Assembly: GCF_900143245.1 (NCBI RefSeq)
Contig: NZ_FRDK01000002.1
Span: 434,001 to 498,000 of the forward strand
DNA length: 64,000 nt
From: Flavobacterium fryxellicola
GTDB taxonomy: Bacteria; Bacteroidota; Bacteroidia; Flavobacteriales; Flavobacteriaceae
Direction of reading: 5' to 3'
The notes under the pieces were generated by a model that saw nothing but the letters and a program-made list of their open reading frames with translations, did not search any database and had not been told where the DNA came from. The position numbers and the translations under genes are program-made. Positions 35,349 to 44,182 of the stretch are shown here, one piece after another. Within the stretch, counting starts at the first letter, position 1. Every line of letters begins with the position of its first letter.

Positions 35349-35482
35349 TGAAAAAGGAAAATCTGCCTTCCAAAATATGCTTGGTGTGCAACCGGCCTTT
35401 TAACTGGCGGAAAAAATGGGAAAAAGTATGGGACGAAGTCAAATATTGTAGCGAAAAATGCAAAAAAAACAAAAAGGTTTAG
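35348..35482 (+). CDS. DUF2256 zinc-ribbon miniprotein
   Basis: A 44-residue protein with a GTG start that shares its G with the aarF stop (TAGTG). Sequence pattern: LPSKICLVCNRPFNWRKKW, then a Trp-containing spacer, then VKYCSEKCKKNKK. The four cysteines in CxxC and CxxxC form a treble-clef-like zinc site, and the NRPFxWRKKW core is diagnostic of DUF2256. Its end overlaps the cryptochrome start by 25 bases. The function is unknown, but the family regularly neighbours photolyase/cryptochrome genes, as here. Confidence 0.88.
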   Translation: MKKENLPSKICLVCNRPFNWRKKWEKVWDEVKYCSEKCKKNKKV

Positions 35483-36762
35483 TCTGGTTTAGAAATGATT
35501 TAAGAGTTACTGATAATGAGTCTTTAACTACTGCCATTGCCGAAAATAAAGTTGTCATTGCGGTGTATTGTTTTGATCCAAGACATTTTATGGAGGCCAA
35601 TTACGGTATTAAAAAAACAGAAAAATTCCGAGCTAAATTTTTAATTGAATCAGTGACCGAATTAAGGACAAATTTAAAAAAACTGAACATACCGCTTTTA
35701 GTTTATTACCAAAAGCCAGAAGATACAGTTCCAGAGCTTTGTATTAAAAACGAGATTACTTCTATTTATTTCCAAGAAGAATGGACGAGTGAGGAAGCGG
35801 ACATTTTAGCAAAAATAAAAGTGGAAATTTCAAATTTTGTAGCGTTTAAGGGCACTTATAATCAATTTTTATTTCATCCTGAAGATGTTCCCTTTGAGAT
35901 ACAATTGATTCCAAATGTTTTTACACAATTCAGAAATCAATGCGAAAAATGGGCAAAAGTCAAAACGGAATTTGTTGTGAAGCCAATGCCAAAGGAAAAT
36001 TGGAAAGCCAATGAAACTGAAATCCCTTCGATGGAAACATTAGGTTTTAGTGATTTTAATTTAGATAGCAGATCCGCTTTTCCATTTCGAGGAGGTGAAG
36101 ACGAAGTAACAAAAAGATTGCAGTATTATTTTTGGGAGACAAAAAAAATCAGTGTCTACAAGCTGACCCGCAACGGATTAATTGGGGCAGATTTTAGTTC
36201 GAAATTTTCACCTTGGCTGGCAAATGGCTGTATCTCTGCAAAAACAATCTATTGGGAGATTGTTAACTATGAACAACAAATAGGAAAAAATGACTCGACT
36301 TACTGGTTAATTTTCGAATTGATATGGAGGGACTACTTTAAATATATTTCATTAAAAAATGGGAATTCTATTTTTAAAATTGGAGGAATTCTAAACAAAA
36401 GTTACGAATGGAAAAAAAATACGGCAGACATTGAGAATTGGATAAATGGAACTACTGCAGCTCCCTTTGTAAATGCAAATATGATCGAATTAAAGCAAAC
36501 AGGCTGGATGAGCAATCGTGGAAGACAAAATGTAGCTTCTTATTTCGCTAAAGAGCTTCTGCTAGACTGGCGTATCGGTGCCGCGTATTTTGAATCGATG
36601 CTTATAGATTACGATGTTCACAGCAACTACGGCAATTGGATGTATGTTTCTGGAGTTGGCAACGATCCTAGAAACAGGAAATTCAATATTGAGTTACAAG
36701 CCAGTAATTACGATGGACAATCAAAATTCCAGAACTTATGGTTGCAACAACAATTATTTTAG
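35458..36762 (+). CDS. Cryptochrome DASH
   Basis: A 434-residue flavoprotein. The photolyase N-terminal domain (GLVWFRNDLRVTDNESL, VYCFDPRHF) and the FAD-binding domain (FSPWLANGCISAKTIYWEI, WLIFELIWRDYFKYISLKNG, TGWMSNRGRQNVASYFAKELLLDWRIGA, DYDVHSNYGNWMYVSGVGNDPR) match CRY-DASH, including the DASH-specific NDPR region. CRY-DASH proteins bind FAD and often methenyl-tetrahydrofolate and repair single-stranded DNA or sense blue light. Overlaps DUF2256 by 25 bases; 9 bases before the next photolyase-like gene. Confidence 0.94.
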   Translation: MQKKQKGLVWFRNDLRVTDNESLTTAIAENKVVIAVYCFDPRHFMEANYGIKKTEKFRAKFLIESVTELRTNLKKLNIPLLVYYQKPEDTVPELCIKNEITSIYFQEEWTSEEADILAKIKVEISNFVAFKGTYNQFLFHPEDVPFEIQLIPNVFTQFRNQCEKWAKVKTEFVVKPMPKENWKANETEIPSMETLGFSDFNLDSRSAFPFRGGEDEVTKRLQYYFWETKKISVYKLTRNGLIGADFSSKFSPWLANGCISAKTIYWEIVNYEQQIGKNDSTYWLIFELIWRDYFKYISLKNGNSIFKIGGILNKSYEWKKNTADIENWINGTTAAPFVNANMIELKQTGWMSNRGRQNVASYFAKELLLDWRIGAAYFESMLIDYDVHSNYGNWMYVSGVGNDPRNRKFNIELQASNYDGQSKFQNLWLQQQLF

Positions 36763-36771
36763 AAAAATAAA

Positions 36772-38256
36772 ATGAGTACTAGTAAAAAAAATATTAATGT
36801 AGTTTGGTTTAAAAGAGACCTTCGTTTACAAGATAACGAGGCACTTTTTAATGCGATAAGCACAGGCAAGCCAACATTGCTACTTTATGTATTCGAAAAG
36901 TCTCTAGAAAATGATTCACATTACAGCTCGCGACACTGGAATTTCATCAAGCAATCCTTAGTAGATCTTAATAAACAACTAAAACCATCTAATACACATA
37001 TTTTAACAATATCGTCAGAAGTGCTTCATGTCTTCAATATCTTAGAGGAAGTCTATAAAATAGACACTGTTTTTTCGCATCAGGAAACAGGGTTGAAAAT
37101 TACCTATGAAAGAGACAAAATATTTAAAAGATTTTGTAAAAACAATCAAATCAACTGGGTTGAAAACACAAATAACGGAATTTTTAGAGGATTAAAAAAC
37201 AGAACTAATTGGGTTTCTAAATGGGAAGATTACATGAATCAACCTCCATATATTTTTGATGCTAACCCTAAAAATTACCTAAGTTCTGAATCAATTGAAG
37301 AACTTGAAAAAACATTAGAAAAAACAAATCTAGAAACTATTCCAGATAGTATTTTCCAAAAAGGAGGCACTACTATGGCTGGCAAATATTTACAGACCTT
37401 TTTTGATGAGCGCTACCATAATTACAGCTCTCATATTTCAAAACCTTTACTGGCGAGAAAAAGTTGCAGCAGATTATCACCGTACATTGCGTGGGGAAAT
37501 TTATCTTCTAGACAAGTGTTGCAAAAGGCTGCTACTTTTAGACTGGTTTGCAACGACAAAAAACAAATTGATTCGTTTGTATCCCGCCTTACTTGGCAAG
37601 CACATTTCATACAAAAATTTGAAATGGAAGAAATCATGGAGTTTGAAAGCGTCAATAAAGGATTTCATTCTTTGCAAAAGAAAATCAATGAAAATTATAT
37701 TGAAGCATGGAAAACAGGACAAACTGGGTTCCCATTAATTGACGCTTGCATGCGTTGCTTAAATGAAACAGGCTATCTAAACTTTAGGATGCGCGCCATG
37801 CTGGTTTCCTTTTTCACCCATAATTTATGGCAGCCATGGCAGGAGGCTACACAACACTTATCCCAAATGTTTTTGGATTTTGAACCTGGGATACATTTTC
37901 CGCAGTTGCAAATGCAGGCTGGTGAAACCGGTATCAATATGTTACGAATATACAATCCAATCAAGAATAGCTACGAGCACGATGCTGATGGTGAATTTAT
38001 AAAAAAATGGGTTCCAGAATTGCGGAATTTACCCCGTGCTTTTGTGCATGAACCTTATAAAATGACTTATTTAGATCAGAAATTTAACGATTTTGAAATG
38101 GGTGTGAATTACCCAAAACCAATTGTAAACATAGAAAGAACAAGAAAATTTGCTAGTGATTTTTTATGGCAAATGAAGAAAAATCCTTTAGTAAAAGAGG
38201 AAAGTTCAAGAATTTTAAAACTTCATACCATGGCTGACATTGGCGACAGCGAATAA
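36772..38256 (+). CDS. Cryptochrome/photolyase family protein, second copy
   Basis: A 494-residue flavoprotein. N-terminal domain INVVWFKRDLRLQDNEAL; FAD domain with SRLSPYIAWGNLSSRQVLQK, FVSRLTWQAHFIQKFEME, TGFPLIDACMRCLNETGYLNFRMRAMLVSFFTHNLWQPW (adjacent parts), and FEPGIHFPQLQMQAGETGINMLRIYNP. It is longer than the DASH neighbour and differs in the FAD region, fitting the group often annotated as FAD-binding cryptochrome-like or NCRY. Whether it repairs DNA or only senses light is open. Confidence 0.88.
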   Translation: MSTSKKNINVVWFKRDLRLQDNEALFNAISTGKPTLLLYVFEKSLENDSHYSSRHWNFIKQSLVDLNKQLKPSNTHILTISSEVLHVFNILEEVYKIDTVFSHQETGLKITYERDKIFKRFCKNNQINWVENTNNGIFRGLKNRTNWVSKWEDYMNQPPYIFDANPKNYLSSESIEELEKTLEKTNLETIPDSIFQKGGTTMAGKYLQTFFDERYHNYSSHISKPLLARKSCSRLSPYIAWGNLSSRQVLQKAATFRLVCNDKKQIDSFVSRLTWQAHFIQKFEMEEIMEFESVNKGFHSLQKKINENYIEAWKTGQTGFPLIDACMRCLNETGYLNFRMRAMLVSFFTHNLWQPWQEATQHLSQMFLDFEPGIHFPQLQMQAGETGINMLRIYNPIKNSYEHDADGEFIKKWVPELRNLPRAFVHEPYKMTYLDQKFNDFEMGVNYPKPIVNIERTRKFASDFLWQMKKNPLVKEESSRILKLHTMADIGDSE

Positions 38257-38305
38257 TACCGATAGCATTTAGCAATTAATCACAACATTAAAAAAATACA
38301 ATACC

Positions 38306-38590
38306 GTGACTACTAACAAAGACCTTACTGATTTAGAAAAAGATAGAATTATCGAAATGGCTTGGGAGGATCGAACCACGTTTGATGCTATTTTATTGCA
38401 ATTTGGATTAAAAGAACAAGAAGTAATTGCCTTAATGCGCACCGAGATGAAACCCTCCAGTTTTAGAATGTGGCGCGAAAGAGTCCAAGGTCGTAAAACA
38501 AAACACGAAAAGCGAAGAGACTTTAAGGAAGGACGTTTTAAGTGCACGATGCAGCGACAAATTAACAACAATAAGATTTCTAAAAGATAA
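38306..38590 (+). CDS. DUF2805/TIGR03643 family protein
   Basis: A 94-residue basic protein with a GTG start. The core DRIIEMAWEDRTTFDAILLQFGLKEQEVIALMR, MRTEMKPSSFRMWRERVQGR is characteristic of TIGR03643/DUF2805 and looks like a helix-turn-helix DNA-binding module followed by an Arg/Lys-rich tail. This family recurs beside photolyase genes in marine and soil bacteria. The role is unknown. Probably cotranscribed with the photolyase-like gene 49 bases upstream. Confidence 0.85.
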   Translation: MTTNKDLTDLEKDRIIEMAWEDRTTFDAILLQFGLKEQEVIALMRTEMKPSSFRMWRERVQGRKTKHEKRRDFKEGRFKCTMQRQINNNKISKR

Positions 38591-38647
38591 CTTCGTAAAG
38601 CAAAAAAAAAAAACCTGAATAAATTTAAATAACTAATTGAACAATAT

Positions 38648-39331
38648 ATGAAAAACATAGTAATCATTGGTGGTAGTAAAGGAATTGGCAATGCCATTTT
38701 GTTGCAGCAATTAGAGACAAATATAGTCTACAACATCAGCAGAAATGCGCCCGAAATTACGCATTCAAATCTAAAACATTTTTCTGTGGATGTTTTACAA
38801 GATGCGCTACCAGAAATAGAGGCTATCGATACGCTGATCTATTGTCCGGGTTCCATAAATTTGAAACCTATAGGAAGTCTGAGCATTGAGGACTTCAGAA
38901 ATGATTTTGAAATAAATGTAATTGGAGCTGTAAAATCCATTCAGAAATACCTACCCGTGTTAAAGAAAGGAACAAATCCATCCATTATTCTATTCAGCAC
39001 CGTCGCAGCTAAATTAGGCATGCCGTTTCATGCTAGTATTGCTACAGCAAAAGCGGGAGTGGAAGGATTAGTAAAATCGTTAGGCGCAGAGTTAGCTTCG
39101 GTAGTGCGGATCAATGCCATTGCTCCCACGATTACTGAAACCTCCCTTTCGGCTAACATCTTGAGAAATGATCGCATGAAAGAAAACATGATTGAGCGCC
39201 ACCCAATGAAGGGGTATTTGAAACCAGAGGAAGTAGCAAATATGGCAAACTTCTTGATTTCGGAAAATGCAAAATCAATTTCAGGTCAAGTATTCGAGAT
39301 GGATTACGGAATAGTGACTTTTAAAATATAA
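38648..39331 (+). CDS. Short-chain dehydrogenase/reductase
   Basis: A 227-residue SDR. The cofactor motif IIGGSKGIGNAIL starts at residue 5. Catalytic Ser lies in ILFSTVAAKLGMP; the usual YxxxK is replaced by an HASIATAKAG segment, so Tyr is missing (His/Ala) while Lys is kept, which may alter activity. The end has KSISGQVFEMDYGI. Lies between DUF2805 and folE in the light cluster; a pteridine- or quinone-related role is possible. Confidence 0.82.
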   Translation: MKNIVIIGGSKGIGNAILLQQLETNIVYNISRNAPEITHSNLKHFSVDVLQDALPEIEAIDTLIYCPGSINLKPIGSLSIEDFRNDFEINVIGAVKSIQKYLPVLKKGTNPSIILFSTVAAKLGMPFHASIATAKAGVEGLVKSLGAELASVVRINAIAPTITETSLSANILRNDRMKENMIERHPMKGYLKPEEVANMANFLISENAKSISGQVFEMDYGIVTFKI

Positions 39332-39485
39332 TCAAATATAATTTTTTTACCAATAAGAAATTAAGACTAGTACGTTAGCACGCTTACTTTTTGTTAATCA
39401 TCGAATGGTTTAAATAAAAAATGCTGCAGGAAGCATTCAGAAAATAAAATAATTAGCCCAATATAAAATTGAAATAAAGAATACG

Positions 39486-40097
39486 ATGATAAAAGAACTT
39501 AAAAGCTACGAGAAAATAGAACAGTACGACACGGAAGTAACGGCATCACTAGCAGATAATTATAAAACTATAATTGACAATCTAGGAGAAGATGTTACGC
39601 GCGAAGGTTTAGAAAAAACACCTGAAAGAGTAGCAAAAGCGATGCAATATTTGACACATGGTTACGGATTAGACCCTTTAGAAATACTACAATCAGCTAT
39701 GTTTACTGAGGACCACAAACAAATGATTGTAGTGAAAGATATTGAAGTATATTCGATGTGCGAACACCACATGCTACCCTTTTTTGGAAAGGCACATGTA
39801 GCTTATATCCCAAATGGGAAAATTGTAGGTTTGAGCAAGATTCCAAGAATCGTGGATGCTTTTGCTAGAAGGATGCAAGTACAGGAACGGCTAACAGACC
39901 AAATTAAGGATTGTATCCAAGAAGCATTAAATCCGCTAGGTGTAGCCGTTGTCATTGAAGCGCAGCACATGTGTATGCAAATGCGTGGTATTCAAAAACA
40001 AAACTCCGTTACAACAACATCTTCTTTTACAGGAGCTTTTGAAAAAGACAAAACTAGAAAAGAATTTATCAGTTTAATTTCTAATAAATTCAGTTAA
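39486..40097 (+). CDS. folE: GTP cyclohydrolase I
   Basis: A 203-residue enzyme making 7,8-dihydroneopterin triphosphate from GTP. Conserved parts: [21 protein letters not shown] (zinc Cys and His, residues 96 onward in two overlapping halves), [19 protein letters not shown], and [26 protein letters not shown] (second zinc Cys). Within a photolyase cluster it likely boosts folate for the methenyl-tetrahydrofolate antenna; that is inference. Such light-linked folE copies are known in other LitR regulons. Confidence 0.95.
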   Translation: MIKELKSYEKIEQYDTEVTASLADNYKTIIDNLGEDVTREGLEKTPERVAKAMQYLTHGYGLDPLEILQSAMFTEDHKQMIVVKDIEVYSMCEHHMLPFFGKAHVAYIPNGKIVGLSKIPRIVDAFARRMQVQERLTDQIKDCIQEALNPLGVAVVIEAQHMCMQMRGIQKQNSVTTTSSFTGAFEKDKTRKEFISLISNKFS

Positions 40098-40228
40098 TTG
40101 TAGTTAAAATAAGTTTTGGTACACTAATAGCAACGACTAAATCAAGCTTAAAAAAATGCCGTAAAATAAGCAACCATTTAAGACTATAATAGTCCTAAGA
40201 TTGCGATTTACCGATAAAAAACAAAATC

Positions 40229-41647
40229 ATGAAAATTCTCTTAACAGGCGCAACAGGTTATATTGGGAAGCGACTTCTACCGCTCTTGGTAGGTGAAGGG
40301 CACGACGTAATTTGTTGCGTGAGAGACAAAAACAGGTTCTATTGCCCAATCGAATTGCAAGACAAAGTGACGGTCATTGAAGTTGATTTTCTTCAGCAGG
40401 AGACCTTATCTGCGATTCCAGAACAAATTGATGCGGCTTATTATCTTATTCATTCCATGTCAGGATCTGCTACAAATTTTGATGAATTAGAAAGTATTTC
40501 AGCTCGGAATTTTGTGCAAAGACTGAATCAAACTCAAGCCAAACAAGTTATTTATTTGAGCGGGATTGTGAACGATAAATCACTATCCAAACACTTGTCT
40601 TCGAGGAAAAAAGTAGAAGAAATTTTAAACACGGGTGCTTATGCTACTACAACGCTAAGAGCTGGAATTATTGTAGGGTCAGGCAGTGCATCGTTTGAAA
40701 TCATTCGGGATTTAGTAAATAAACTTCCCATTATGATTACACCAAAATGGCTCAATACTAAATGCCAACCCATTGCTATTCCAGATGTTCTTGATTTTTT
40801 ATTTAAAGCATTACTTAATCCAATTACGTACAATCAGAGTTTTGACATTGGAGGCCCCGATATTTTAACGTATAAAGAAATGCTTTTAGGCTTTGCGGAA
40901 GCTAAAAAATTAAAGCGATGGATTTTTACCGTTCCCGTAATGACGCCAAAATTATCTTCCTACTGGTTGTATTTTGTAACCTCAACCTCGTATAGATTAG
41001 CCTCAGCTTTAGTTAGCAGCATGAAAGTAGAAGTGGTTTGCAATGATACTAGAATTAATGATTTGTTACATGTTACACCAATGACCTACAAACAAGCACT
41101 TTCCCGTGCTCTAATAAAAGTAGACGAAGACAAGGTAGCTTCTAGTTGGAAAGATTCGCTTATCAGCGGACGCTTTAGCAGTAATATGTCGGATTATTTG
41201 AAGGTACCAAAAAAAGATTGCTTTATCGACCGACGTAAAATGGAAATTATAGATCGCGATTTTACGATACAAAGAATTTGGTCCATTGGAGGCGATACAG
41301 GTTGGTATTACGGTGATTGGCTTTGGGATTTACGTGGCTTTATTGATAAATTATATGGTGGCGTAGGATCTCGAAGAGGAAGAACAAACCGCCACGATAT
41401 CCATTCTGGCGATGCCTTAGATTTTTGGCGCGTTTTGTATGCCAACAAAGAAGAAGGGAAATTAATCCTTTTTGCCGAAATGAAACTGCCAGGTGAGGCT
41501 TGGCTTGAGTTCAAAATAATCAACAACACTTTGTATCAATCCGCTACTTTCAGACCAAGCGGGATGTGGGGAAAATTATATTGGTATTCTGTTTTGCCTT
41601 TCCATGGTTTTATATTTAAAGGCATGCTGAATAAATTAATTCAGTAA
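40229..41647 (+). CDS. NAD(P)-binding SDR protein with C-terminal DUF2867-type domain
   Basis: A 472-residue protein. Residues 1-300 are an atypical SDR (KILLTGATGYIGKRLLPLLV, AAYYLIHSMSGSATNFDELE, TTLRAGIIVGSGSASFEIIRDLV). Residues 320-470 (DWLWDLRGFIDKLYGGVGSRRGR, GDALDFWRVLYANKEEGKLILFAEMKLPGEAWLEF) match the DUF2867 extension common in this family. Seen in light- and photolyase-linked clusters. Substrate unknown; no partner is needed to explain its length. Confidence 0.85.
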   Translation: MKILLTGATGYIGKRLLPLLVGEGHDVICCVRDKNRFYCPIELQDKVTVIEVDFLQQETLSAIPEQIDAAYYLIHSMSGSATNFDELESISARNFVQRLNQTQAKQVIYLSGIVNDKSLSKHLSSRKKVEEILNTGAYATTTLRAGIIVGSGSASFEIIRDLVNKLPIMITPKWLNTKCQPIAIPDVLDFLFKALLNPITYNQSFDIGGPDILTYKEMLLGFAEAKKLKRWIFTVPVMTPKLSSYWLYFVTSTSYRLASALVSSMKVEVVCNDTRINDLLHVTPMTYKQALSRALIKVDEDKVASSWKDSLISGRFSSNMSDYLKVPKKDCFIDRRKMEIIDRDFTIQRIWSIGGDTGWYYGDWLWDLRGFIDKLYGGVGSRRGRTNRHDIHSGDALDFWRVLYANKEEGKLILFAEMKLPGEAWLEFKIINNTLYQSATFRPSGMWGKLYWYSVLPFHGFIFKGMLNKLIQ

Positions 41648-41773
41648 TTTTTTAAATTAATAACTATTATTACTTATTCGTTCCAAGTTATTTTATAAAC
41701 CCATACGCCGATTCATTAAAAGTTTATTATTTAAAAACCCTGTAATGTATTGGACGTATGGATTTTGGTGTTT

Positions 41774-43069
41774 TTATTTAACGATTCCTTCTTTATAAGT
41801 GGCAATGGCTCTATCTCTGGCCATAGCATGATCAACCATCGGTTTGCCATATCCTAAATCGAATTCTTTAATCCATTTCCGAATGTAGATACCTTTCTCA
41901 TCGAACTTTTTTTGTTGAATTTCCGGATTGAAAACTCTAAAATAAGGTGCGGCATCGCAGCCAGTTCCAGCTGCCCATTGCCAGTTTCCTACATTAGCTG
42001 ACAAATCATAATCCAATAATTTTTCAGCAAAATAGGCTTCGCCCCACTGCCACTGAATCAACAAATGCTTGCACAGAAAACTAGCTACAACCATGCGGAC
42101 TCTATTGTGCATATACCCCGTTTCATTGAGCTGACGCATCCCAGCATCTACCATGGGATACCCGGTAGTTCCGCTGCACCAGCGCTTGAAATCGGCTTCA
42201 TCATTGCGCCACTGAATACCATCATACGATGCTTTGAAGTTTTGAGTAACGACCTTTGGAAAGCTAAATAAAATTTGCATAAAAAATTCTCTCCAGATCA
42301 GTTCACTCAAAAAAACGTCATTTTTATGAAATGCCCAATTAACTAATTTTCTCGCACTTACAGTGCCAAAACGCAAATGCGGAGAAAGATAAGAGGTTTT
42401 ATCCACAGCGGGAAAATCTCTAATATCATGATAATTAGCGATAAAAGTAAGGTTGTGATGTTTCACTTTTATCGTGCTTTCTTCAAACCCAATTTGATCT
42501 AAAGTAGGAAAAACAAAAGTCCCTTTATAAAATTTAGAAAAAGTATCCGTGGCATCATATTCGCGAACCGGAGCCATCGATTTGTATTTTTCTAGCCATT
42601 TATTTTTAAAGGGGGTATAAACTGTATAGGGTAGCCCGTCCGCTTTTGTGATTTCTTTTTCTTCAAAAATTACTTGATCTTTAAAAGAATGCGTGATGGT
42701 GTTGCTATTTTCTAACAGTTCACAAATCGCAGCATCACGTTGCGTGGCATACGGTTCGTAATCCTTATTAAAAAAAACTTCTTTGACATCGAATTCCTCT
42801 AACAGCCCGTTCCAAATGGCTATAGTTTTCCCTTTTTTCACTAAAAGAGCACTATTAAAGTCCTGAAGCTGTCTGTTTATTTTCTTAAGATTATCATAAA
42901 TGAACCCAACTCTTGCATCATTTTTAGGTAAACTATCTAGAATAGCATCATCAAAAATAAAAACTGGAATGACAGGGTATTTGGAATTCAAAGCATGGAA
43001 TAGCCCCACATTATCCTCCAAGCGCAAATCGCGTCTAAACCAAAAAATAGAAACTTCTTGCTTGCTCAT
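41774..43069 (-). CDS. phr: Class I-type DNA photolyase
   Basis: A 431-residue photolyase. N-terminal domain VSIFWFRRDLRLEDNVGL; FAD domain with LSPHLRFGTVSARKLVNWA, LIWREFFMQILFSFP, TGYPMVDAGMRQLNETGYMHNRVRMVVASFLCKHLLIQWQWG in adjacent parts, and DYDLSANVGNWQWAAGTGCDAAPYFRVFNP, which is the classical CPD photolyase layout. Its ATG overlaps the SRPBCC stop by one base. It is the last gene of the carotenoid operon and repairs UV-induced pyrimidine dimers using light. Confidence 0.94.
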   Translation of the reverse strand: MSKQEVSIFWFRRDLRLEDNVGLFHALNSKYPVIPVFIFDDAILDSLPKNDARVGFIYDNLKKINRQLQDFNSALLVKKGKTIAIWNGLLEEFDVKEVFFNKDYEPYATQRDAAICELLENSNTITHSFKDQVIFEEKEITKADGLPYTVYTPFKNKWLEKYKSMAPVREYDATDTFSKFYKGTFVFPTLDQIGFEESTIKVKHHNLTFIANYHDIRDFPAVDKTSYLSPHLRFGTVSARKLVNWAFHKNDVFLSELIWREFFMQILFSFPKVVTQNFKASYDGIQWRNDEADFKRWCSGTTGYPMVDAGMRQLNETGYMHNRVRMVVASFLCKHLLIQWQWGEAYFAEKLLDYDLSANVGNWQWAAGTGCDAAPYFRVFNPEIQQKKFDEKGIYIRKWIKEFDLGYGKPMVDHAMARDRAIATYKEGIVK

Positions 43070-43530
43070 TATTTTGAATTAAACATTTCATCCACTTTTG
43101 TAACACGGTATTCGAAAATGGATTTCAATTTATTTTTAACGACCAATGTGTTCATGATTCGGCCTAAAAAGCCAAGTGGCAATCCGTAATGTACCACATC
43201 TGTCATTTTAGTTCCGGTGGGAGTAGCTTCAAAGAAATGCTTGTGGTGCCAAAAACTGTAGGGACCAAATTTTTGCTCGTCTATGAAATAACTATTTTCC
43301 TTTACTTGAGTAATTAGTGTCATCCAAGATAAAGTTATTCCAAGAAGTGGCGTTACTTTATATTGAATGATTTGTCCTGGATACATCGATTTTTGATCAA
43401 AATCCGTGATTTGAAAACCCATTCCTTCCGGTGTAATTTTTTGAAGATTTTTTGGATTAGAAAAAAAAGCCCAGCATTCTTCAACAGTTGCATTAACGTG
43501 TTGCACTGTTTCTTGTTTGTATATTTTCAT
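43069..43530 (-). CDS. SRPBCC family cyclase/dehydrase-like protein
   Basis: A 153-residue START-like protein (VQHVNATVEECWAFFSNPKNLQKITPEGMGF, GITLSWMTLITQVKENSYFIDEQKFGPYSFWHHKHFFEATPTG in consecutive parts). Such SRPBCC proteins bind hydrophobic ligands and are frequent partners of light-induced photolyase and TIGR01777 genes. I chose 43530 as the start because the upstream frame reads through a structured GC-rich block that does not look coding. One-base overlap with phr. Confidence 0.88.
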   Translation of the reverse strand: MKIYKQETVQHVNATVEECWAFFSNPKNLQKITPEGMGFQITDFDQKSMYPGQIIQYKVTPLLGITLSWMTLITQVKENSYFIDEQKFGPYSFWHHKHFFEATPTGTKMTDVVHYGLPLGFLGRIMNTLVVKNKLKSIFEYRVTKVDEMFNSK

Positions 43531-43559
43531 GATTGGTGTTTTAGAGATAATTAGTGTCT

Positions 43560-43690
43560 TACGGACAAGCTTGCGTGAGGGACAGCAGTGGAGCTCTTTA
43601 TTATACAGACTATCAAGGCAGTATAAAAAAAGCGGGAACGGATTGCCCGACCCCGCTGTAACGCTAGTGAAAGTGGGGACACGCCCCAAT
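43560..43690. repeat. Structured GC-rich intergenic element
   Basis: About 130 bases of higher GC in an AT-rich genome, between crtZ and the SRPBCC gene. AGCGGG (43632-43637) pairs with CCCGCT further right around an inner CGGG/CCCG, and a GGGG-CCCC mini-hairpin follows. It has the look of a dispersed palindromic repeat of flavobacteria. A frame through it exists but gives an unlikely protein. Confidence 0.5.
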
Positions 43691-43695
43691 TAAAC

Positions 43696-44136
43696 TTAAA
43701 TTTTATAGTATTTAAAAGGAACAAATAGCATTCCGAAACATTCTCCGTGTGCTTTGCCCAAATGTTTGTGGTGTACTTTATGTGCTTTACGTAAGCCGAT
43801 TAAATACTTATTATTAGTGCGCTTGAACCATTTGAAGCGTTGGTGAATTAATACATCGTGAATCATGAAATAACACAACCCATAAAACATAATTCCTAGC
43901 CCAATGAAGAGTTTATAATTCAATCCCCCTTCGACTCCATAATAAAAAAGCGCAATACTTGGAGCAGCAAAAATTAAAAAAAAGATGTCATTTCGTTCAA
44001 AAATATTTGCGTATTTAGGTTGGTGGTGATCCGCATGAAAATACCACATAGAGCCGTGCATTACGTATTTATGCGTGCACCAAGTAACACATTCCATTAT
44101 TAAAAAAGTACCTAGACAAATCAAAAAAAATATCAT
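43696..44136 (-). CDS. crtZ: Beta-carotene hydroxylase, CrtZ / fatty acid hydroxylase family
   Basis: A 146-residue membrane di-iron hydroxylase. The His boxes are HKYVMHGSMWYFHADHH, HDVLIHQRF and HKVHHKHLG, all intact. With the neighbouring crtI and crtB it would convert beta-carotene to zeaxanthin, giving yellow pigment. A lycopene cyclase gene (crtY) is not in the window, so it must lie elsewhere. Confidence 0.92.
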   Translation of the reverse strand: MIFFLICLGTFLIMECVTWCTHKYVMHGSMWYFHADHHQPKYANIFERNDIFFLIFAAPSIALFYYGVEGGLNYKLFIGLGIMFYGLCYFMIHDVLIHQRFKWFKRTNNKYLIGLRKAHKVHHKHLGKAHGECFGMLFVPFKYYKI

Positions 44137-44182
44137 TTTATTCTGTATTTAAGTATAACAATCCTTTAAAATAAGTTGTAAA

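Noticed and set aside
43531..43689. N-terminal extension of the SRPBCC gene (start at 43689)
   Set aside because: The extension runs through a palindromic GC-rich block and has no family resemblance; the domain starts naturally at 43530.
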